Below are positions 7,137 through 11,457 of a stretch of 11,457 bases of DNA, in pieces. The DNA is from Parcubacteria group bacterium RIFCSPHIGHO2_01_FULL_47_10b. GTDB taxonomy: Bacteria; Patescibacteriota; Minisyncoccia; 2-01-FULL-47-10. Both the position numbers and the translations under genes were made by a program. A model generated the notes under the pieces. That model was not told the DNA's origin, did no database searches, and saw only the letters and a program-made list of their open reading frames with translations. Position 1 is the first letter of the stretch, and each line of letters begins with the position of its first letter. Location: assembly GCA_001824325.1 (NCBI GenBank), contig MHXC01000008.1:1-11457 (forward strand), read 5' to 3'.

Positions 7137-8338
7137 TACACGTTTTTCTTAATAAATTTCTTGATAACCTCTTTCATGTAATCGAGTTGTTCATCGCTTA
7201 AACCATGATGTGCTGCGAGAAGAATGGAATGCTCCATGATATGATCAGTAACTGGGTATCCCGCTGGGTCTTTGCGCATAGGAATGGATTTGAACCCTGG
7301 ATGGCGCAGAATATTACCAGAGAATAACGGTCGAGTTTGGATCGCATTTTGCTCCAGATACTTTGCGAACTCAAGTCGCGTAAATGGCGCCCCTTTTTTT
7401 ATTGTTATCGGGAATGCGAGCCAAGCCGTTGAAACTTCTGGGAGCGTCCAAGGAAGTACAAATAATTCCTCGTACGATTTAAAGAATTTTATAAGTTGGG
7501 AGAACACATGTTGTCGTCGCTTGGCAAAGGCCGGTAATTTTTTCAATTGGACAAGTCCAAATGCAGATCCAAGTTCCATGGGAAGAAAGTTGTACCCGAT
7601 GGCCTCAAAAATATACTTGTTGTCATAGGGGATTCCAAGAGCTGTATCGTCAAAACGATCGTCGATACTATCTGATTCGGTTACTGCAGAACTTCTCCCC
7701 CAGCCACGCAAAATTCTTGCTTGCCTATCGTGATGTGGGTCATTGACACACAAAATGCCCCCACCACCCCCAGCAGTAATTATATGCGAACCGTAAAAAC
7801 TTGAGGTTGAAACATCTGAATAATGTCCCGTTGGCGTTGAATTAAATGTCGCTCCAATCGTATCGCATGAATCTTCAATATATATAAGGTTGTATCTATC
7901 AGCCATGGCGCGTAATTTTTGTAGATCTGGAATATTCCCAAGGAGCGAAGGAATCATGAGAAGCCTGGTTTTTTTTGTGATAGATCGCTCGATCTGGTCA
8001 ATGTTGATTTGGTAGGTTCCAAGTTCGGCATCCACAAACACGGGTATTAAATTATGTTGGACAAGCGGCGCAACAGTCGTTGCAAATGTTAAAATAGGTG
8101 TTATCACCTCGCTTCCCGCAGGAAGGGACAAGATATGAACAGCAAGAAAATTTGCTGAACTGCCAGAGTTAACCATAATTCCATAGCGTTTGCCAAACAG
8201 CTTCGCCACCTGATCCTCAAATTTTTTTGTTCGATGACCAAGGATTGTTTCATGGCTATCAAGGACGTCGATGACAGCTTGTTTTTCTTCGTCGTCATGG
8301 ACTGCCTGCGCGTATGTCACTTTATACAATGTTTTCAT
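7136..8338 (-). CDS. RfbH/ColD-like PLP sugar 3-dehydrase (DegT fold, His replaces PLP Lys)
   Basis: A 400-residue DegT-fold protein. The usual PLP-lysine site reads SFYGSHIITAGGGG (180-193), with His185 where aminotransferases have Lys. That replacement marks the 3-dehydrases: CDP-4-keto-6-deoxyglucose 3-dehydrase (RfbH/E1, His220) and ColD. EDSCD (155-159) supplies Asp156, exactly 29 residues before the His, as Asp191 is in E1. RGWGR (211-215) and the later YDNKYIFEAIGYNF (238-251) resemble RfbH. E1 binds a [2Fe-2S] cluster through four cysteines. Only the first equivalent (Cys158) is present, and the RGWGR region has Ser-Ser instead of Cys-x-Cys, so the cluster is probably absent, as in ColD. 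The likely reaction is loss of the C3 hydroxyl from a 4-keto-6-deoxy sugar, but this subgroup's substrate is not known. The start overlaps the GtrA-type stop as ATGA. Confidence 0.82.
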   Translation of the reverse strand: MKTLYKVTYAQAVHDDEEKQAVIDVLDSHETILGHRTKKFEDQVAKLFGKRYGIMVNSGSSANFLAVHILSLPAGSEVITPILTFATTVAPLVQHNLIPVFVDAELGTYQINIDQIERSITKKTRLLMIPSLLGNIPDLQKLRAMADRYNLIYIEDSCDTIGATFNSTPTGHYSDVSTSSFYGSHIITAGGGGGILCVNDPHHDRQARILRGWGRSSAVTESDSIDDRFDDTALGIPYDNKYIFEAIGYNFLPMELGSAFGLVQLKKLPAFAKRRQHVFSQLIKFFKSYEELFVLPWTLPEVSTAWLAFPITIKKGAPFTRLEFAKYLEQNAIQTRPLFSGNILRHPGFKSIPMRKDPAGYPVTDHIMEHSILLAAHHGLSDEQLDYMKEVIKKFIKKNV

Positions 8339-8769
8339 AGTGATGTCTGGTTATCTTTTTCATGGATATGATTAGAAAATACCCAATATTTTTGTCCCAC
8401 GAATGAAATGAACGCAACCGCGATTACCACGAATGCCTGTATTATTAAAGGCGGATATCCCAGAAAATCTACAAAAAACCACAACAAACTCATATTGAGA
8501 ACATATACCCCAGCATACACCGCTATAAATTTATTAAGTTCCTGACTATTTTTATGTGCCGCTCGGAATGTAAAATATTTATTCCATACATAGCTATGTG
8601 CCATACCAATAATGTGAGATAGTGTTGCAGCAGCTATGTAATGGAGGTCAAGAAAGATGAGTAGCGCAAATGCGCCATATCCAACTGCTGTATTGAGTAT
8701 TCCAACACAAGCAAACTTGAAAAGCTGCGCATGCGAATAGGTTGTACACTCCTGTTTAATGGCGCTCAT
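8335..8769 (-). CDS. GtrA-family small membrane protein (putative polyprenyl-phosphate-sugar flippase)
   Basis: A 144-residue GtrA-family (PF04138) protein with four predicted membrane helices at about 17-38, 43-62, 80-98 and 106-125. The family's aromatic/basic motifs follow helices two and four: SYVWNKYFTFR and GQKYWVF. GtrA/GtcA proteins are thought to flip undecaprenyl-phosphate-linked sugars across the membrane. Start choice: an in-frame ATG at 8829 would overlap the GT2 gene by 74 bases and add a basic tail foreign to the family. The ATG at 8769 has an AAAAAGG Shine-Dalgarno six bases upstream and only a 14-base overlap. It sits directly after the GT2 it is expected to work with and overlaps the 3-dehydrase-like gene by four bases (ATGA). 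Confidence 0.9.
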   Translation of the reverse strand: MSAIKQECTTYSHAQLFKFACVGILNTAVGYGAFALLIFLDLHYIAAATLSHIIGMAHSYVWNKYFTFRAAHKNSQELNKFIAVYAGVYVLNMSLLWFFVDFLGYPPLIIQAFVVIAVAFISFVGQKYWVFSNHIHEKDNQTSL

Positions 8770-9703
8770 TGATGACCTTTTTAACAAGAAAATGAGGTCT
8801 ATTCTTTGTCTCTTCAAAGATAATGGCAACGTATTTTCCCACTATGCTCATGGCAAGTATCTGGATGCCGCCGAAAAACATCATGCCGAGGAATAATGTT
8901 GCAGAACCAGTGATTGGATTACCATGAGTATAAAAAATTATGACGAACGCCAGTGTTATGAGTATTGCGAAAAGAACGAGGAATAAGCCGACATACGTAA
9001 TAATGTCTAATGGTAAGGTTGAAAAGGCAAACAATCCTTTTTCTGCATGTCGAATATAGGAGAAGATGCTTCTATAGGAGGATCTTCCGTATTTTCTCTC
9101 TCCTCGCTTATACGGAATCAGTGCTCGCTTGAAGCCAGTCCACGCAAGTAAACCCCGATAAAATCGACTTCGCTCGGGCATGGCAAGAATTACTTGTAGC
9201 ACCTTTTTGTCTATCAGTCCAAACCCGGAAACATTTATGGGAATATCTATGTACGCGATTCTGTGTAATATTTTGTAGAATTGCCTTCGTAAACCGAGTA
9301 GTAATCGATTGTCGTTCGTTGAAATAATTTGGCCGAGCACAAGGTCATAACCTTCCTCCCATTTATGTAGATAATCGGGAATAAGTTCTGGTGGGTCTTG
9401 CATATCGGCAGCCATAAGAATTGCCGCATCTCCAGTTGCGTATTCTAATCCTGCCAGACCAGACGATTCTGGTCCGAAGTTTCGTGTAAGGAGGACTGCT
9501 CGCACTGTTGGATCTCGACGAGCAATTTTTTCCATCACCTTTGCAGATGCATCTTCGCTCCCATTATCGACGAAAATAATCTCAAAATCATAAGTGCCCA
9601 ATGAATCAACGACTTTTTTGACTGCCCCATAGGTACGTTCAATATTTTCCTCTTCGTTGAAGCAGGGGATTACAATCGAGATCAGTTTTTTGTTTTTAGG
9701 CAT
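8756..9703 (-). CDS. Polyprenyl-phosphate glycosyltransferase, GT2 family (DPM1/CsbB/GtrB type)
   Basis: A 315-residue GT2 enzyme expected to move a sugar from a nucleotide donor to undecaprenyl phosphate on the inner face of the membrane. The GT-A domain opens with ISIVIPCFNEEEN (8-20), then FVDNGSED (44-51) and AADMQDPPE (98-106). The family's usual DADLQDP has its first Asp replaced by Ala here, a change tolerated in many homologues, leaving Asp100 and Asp103. A basic KRGERKYGRSSY (199-210) matches the R-x-x-R-x-G region. Two C-terminal membrane helices (about 233-259 and 266-290) are the hallmark of the CsbB/GtrB/ArnC group. The gene starts two bases after the SDR stop and is followed directly by its likely flippase partner. 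The sugar carried cannot be read from sequence. Confidence 0.92.
   Translation of the reverse strand: MPKNKKLISIVIPCFNEEENIERTYGAVKKVVDSLGTYDFEIIFVDNGSEDASAKVMEKIARRDPTVRAVLLTRNFGPESSGLAGLEYATGDAAILMAADMQDPPELIPDYLHKWEEGYDLVLGQIISTNDNRLLLGLRRQFYKILHRIAYIDIPINVSGFGLIDKKVLQVILAMPERSRFYRGLLAWTGFKRALIPYKRGERKYGRSSYRSIFSYIRHAEKGLFAFSTLPLDIITYVGLFLVLFAILITLAFVIIFYTHGNPITGSATLFLGMMFFGGIQILAMSIVGKYVAIIFEETKNRPHFLVKKVINERH
8776..8782 (-). promoter_or_regulatory. Shine-Dalgarno site that fixes the GtrA-type start
   Basis: On the minus strand AAAAAGG ends six bases before the ATG at 8769. It is the clearest ribosome-binding site in the window and lies inside the 3' end of the GT2 gene, supporting coupled translation of the pair and the shorter start. 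Confidence 0.6.
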
Positions 9704-9705
9704 TG

Positions 9706-10596
9706 TTATTTATCAGTAAGCAACAATTTCTTGTCGATGCGCGATCGGTGTCCTTCATACCAATCATACAGCTGGTCGATGGACTTATCAATTTGCGTGA
9801 ACTGAAAACCACCTATTTCGCTCAAAAGGCGGGTATTATCTCCTGTGTATTCAGGTTTTAAACCAGGGGCTCCAATTTTAATCGCGAGATTTTCCCCTGA
9901 ACGCTTTAGGATTTTTTTTGCTAACGATAATAGTGCTACTGGGTTACCCGAGCAAACATTATAATGTTTGTATTGCAGGATTTTTTGCTCCACTAACCGC
10001 CGTACGATTGCCACTAAGTCGTCAATGTAGAGATAATCAAAATACATATTTTGACGAAGCGTGATATCTAAATCTAGCATGGTTTTGCATATTGCATTTG
10101 AAATAAAACGGATTTCCCAATCCTCATACTTCCCGAAACAGCCAAAAATTCGAAGATCATAAATGTTCAGCGTGGATTCAATGTGTTTAGCCATGATATA
10201 CTTCGAAAATCCGTAGTCGTCTTCTGGAACAAAGGTATCGAAATACGATTCCGCCATCCGTGGCACATAATGGGCTTTGTCGTATTCTGCGCCAGATCCG
10301 AAATAAAACATACGTCCATATGACGTATTGCAGCGAGCAAGGTTGAAAAACATTCGAAGATTATTTGATAGAATCTCCCGCTGGTCTTTCTTTGAGTTTC
10401 GACTTGCGTCATGGGTCGCGCAGTGTATCACTGTGGCAAACTTATGCGATGTAAGAAATTGTTTAACCTGCTCGCTGTTAAGCAGGTTTAGTTCATGACT
10501 TGTTGGTAGTAAAAGATCATATTCAGGTGCAAGACTTTCTGAAAGATTTCTCCCAATAAAGCCTGCGCTGCCAGTGATGAGGATCGTTTTTTTCAT
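9706..10596 (-). CDS. NAD(P)-dependent SDR sugar epimerase/reductase
   Basis: A 296-residue extended short-chain dehydrogenase. The nucleotide-binding TGSAGFIG is at residues 8-15, a FGSGAEYD segment (99-106) supplies the likely catalytic Ser, and YGFSK gives Tyr128 and Lys132. The segment ELNLLNSEQVKQFL (35-48) and the overall layout are closer to GDP-fucose synthase, dTDP-4-dehydrorhamnose reductase and abequose/paratose synthases than to 4,6-dehydratases. A 4-keto reductase, possibly with epimerase activity, is therefore the best guess; it could finish the 4-keto sugar made by the 3-dehydrase-like protein downstream. This is inference from context. The start overlaps the preceding methyltransferase stop as ATGA and the stop is two bases before the GT2 start. 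No Shine-Dalgarno is seen. Confidence 0.85.
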   Translation of the reverse strand: MKKTILITGSAGFIGRNLSESLAPEYDLLLPTSHELNLLNSEQVKQFLTSHKFATVIHCATHDASRNSKKDQREILSNNLRMFFNLARCNTSYGRMFYFGSGAEYDKAHYVPRMAESYFDTFVPEDDYGFSKYIMAKHIESTLNIYDLRIFGCFGKYEDWEIRFISNAICKTMLDLDITLRQNMYFDYLYIDDLVAIVRRLVEQKILQYKHYNVCSGNPVALLSLAKKILKRSGENLAIKIGAPGLKPEYTGDNTRLLSEIGGFQFTQIDKSIDQLYDWYEGHRSRIDKKLLLTDK

Positions 10597-11457
10597 ACGG
10601 CTGAATCACATAAATCAGACCAATGCACAAGCGTTACGTGCGGATATTGTTTGCGAAGGGCATCCTTGAGTTCACCAGTAGATGAGCGAGTGAGTAGGAA
10701 TATCGTATCGACGCCCGCCTTATCGAGGACTGAAGCATCGTATAGTTTTTTTCGATAAAGAGAATCAGTCGTTCGTTTGAGAAAATTATCGACGAGAAAC
10801 TGAAAATGATCAAGATCGAGCCCTCCATACGTAATCATAGCATCAAGTACTCGACCACAGCCGAATAGAGCACTTCTGTTGCCCTTGGCTAGATGGCGCA
10901 TAGCTTCAGCAATTACAGGAAGCTTAGAACGATTGTACGTGAGATTATTCTGATACTCGCTGATGACTTTTTCATTGTATTCCGCATAGCGTTCCGTTGA
11001 AACCGTGGTCGTTTGTACACCTGTTTTTTTCACCAAGAGCATGATCGAATAAATAGAATTATTTTGGGAAACAAGCTCCATACCCAGATGCGATACATAA
11101 TTGATTAAAATCTCCCTATTAAAATAATATCTGTGATAATCATAAAAAAATTCGTCTACATTATGACCGTCTGTAATGGTCTCAATATTCGGAACATCGA
11201 GCAATAAGTAGCGATTTGGCTTAATATGTTCGACAAGAAAAGCCAATTTCTTAGCTGGGTCGCGGTAATGCTCGAGCGAATGGCATGAGTAAACGAGGTC
11301 GTAGAGTCTATTTGTTTTCAAATCAGCATACTTCCCGATAGTCAATCGGATCCGTGGGTCATGGGCATACGAAACTGTCATATAGGCATCTGGATCGACA
11401 CAATCAATAGACTGCAACTTAAGGTGTTCAAGTGCGAGCATTGCGAAATCACCCCTT
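10593..11457 (-). CDS. Sugar C-methyltransferase-like protein, N-terminus off the window
   Basis: The frame stays open to the right edge, and the codons upstream of the ATG at 11441 encode Gly-Asp-Phe, which looks like the end of SAM-binding motif I. The true start is therefore beyond the window. Counting from that internal Met, VDPD (15-18) fits the acidic ribose-binding loop and YSCHSLEHYRDP (51-62) fits the motif S-x-H-x-L-E-H-x-x-D-P of class I methyltransferases. The C-terminal part (about 150-282) has a second Rossmann-like unit with LFGCGR (192-197), like the C-terminal domain of the NovU/TylC3 C-methyltransferase family (Methyltransf_14). An N-terminal zinc-binding domain would be expected off-window. 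It may add a methyl to the ring carbon of a keto-deoxy sugar. The stop overlaps the SDR start by four bases (ATGA). Confidence 0.78.
   Translation of the reverse strand, partial: RGDFAMLALEHLKLQSIDCVDPDAYMTVSYAHDPRIRLTIGKYADLKTNRLYDLVYSCHSLEHYRDPAKKLAFLVEHIKPNRYLLLDVPNIETITDGHNVDEFFYDYHRYYFNREILINYVSHLGMELVSQNNSIYSIMLLVKKTGVQTTTVSTERYAEYNEKVISEYQNNLTYNRSKLPVIAEAMRHLAKGNRSALFGCGRVLDAMITYGGLDLDHFQFLVDNFLKRTTDSLYRKKLYDASVLDKAGVDTIFLLTRSSTGELKDALRKQYPHVTLVHWSDLCDSAV

Noticed and set aside
7272..7628. A 118-codon open frame on the plus strand
   Set aside because: It lies wholly antisense to the 3-dehydrase-like gene, has no recognisable domain or ribosome-binding site, and the minus frame carries clear family motifs.
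8770..8829. N-terminal extension of the GtrA-type protein
   Set aside because: It would overlap the GT2 gene by 74 bases; the shorter start has the better Shine-Dalgarno and fits the family length.
1..11457. Alternative genetic code (TGA as Gly, as in some candidate phyla)
   Set aside because: TGA ends several genes exactly where the next gene begins (965-967, 8335-8337, 10593-10595), so it is a normal stop here.
1..11457. tRNA, rRNA, CRISPR array or insertion sequence
   Set aside because: Almost every base is in a coding frame with family motifs, and no cloverleaf, regular repeat-spacer pattern, transposase or terminal inverted repeats were seen.

Overview
This is a gene-dense bacterial window that is nearly all one leftward (minus-strand) operon for building and transferring sugars to a cell-surface polymer. 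One unrelated rightward gene fragment lies at the left edge. TGA is used as an ordinary stop in several genes, so the code is standard bacterial (code 11). Shine-Dalgarno signals are mostly weak or absent and starts and stops overlap repeatedly. That style, together with the gene content, would fit a streamlined genome such as Candidate Phyla Radiation/Patescibacteria. This placement is inference only, because no taxonomic marker is present.

Layout, left to right: (1) positions 1-311, plus strand, the end of a HepT-like HEPN toxin with a clear RX4HXY motif; its start lies off the window. (2) 303-968, minus, PIG-L/LmbE deacetylase, converging on hepT. (3) 965-2050, canonical Lys-type DegT/DnrJ/EryC1 sugar aminotransferase. 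(4) 2086-2709, class I SAM methyltransferase. (5) 2728-~3693, UDP-glucuronate decarboxylase (UDP-xylose synthase type). (6) 3707-5029, UDP-glucose 6-dehydrogenase. (7) 5016-7136, large YfhO-type membrane protein (GT-C fold). (8) 7136-8338, a DegT-fold protein with His in place of the PLP lysine, i.e. an RfbH/ColD-type 3-dehydrase. (9) 8335-~8769, GtrA-type small membrane protein. (10) 8756-9703, polyprenyl-phosphate glycosyltransferase (GT2, DPM1/CsbB/GtrB type). (11) 9706-10596, SDR sugar reductase/epimerase. (12) 10593-11457, sugar C-methyltransferase-like protein, whose N-terminus lies off the right edge. The operon's promoter must therefore be upstream, beyond the right edge.

How the genes fit together: GT2 + GtrA + YfhO match the known three-component membrane glycosylation systems (CsbB/GtcA/YfhO type). 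In these, a sugar is put on undecaprenyl phosphate inside the cell, flipped across the membrane, and transferred to a surface polymer outside. The rest of the operon looks like sugar supply and tailoring. UDP-glucose dehydrogenase plus UDP-glucuronate decarboxylase would give UDP-glucuronate and UDP-xylose. The His-type 3-dehydrase, SDR and C-methyltransferase-like protein suggest a 3-deoxy, possibly C-methylated sugar. The aminotransferase and PIG-L deacetylase suggest an amino sugar. The exact sugar and acceptor cannot be read from the sequence.

There is no non-coding stretch over 300 bases. The largest gap is 35 bases (2051-2085), which ends in half of an 11-base perfect tandem repeat that covers the methyltransferase stop codon. 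I see no tRNA, rRNA, CRISPR array, insertion sequence, convincing promoter or intrinsic terminator.
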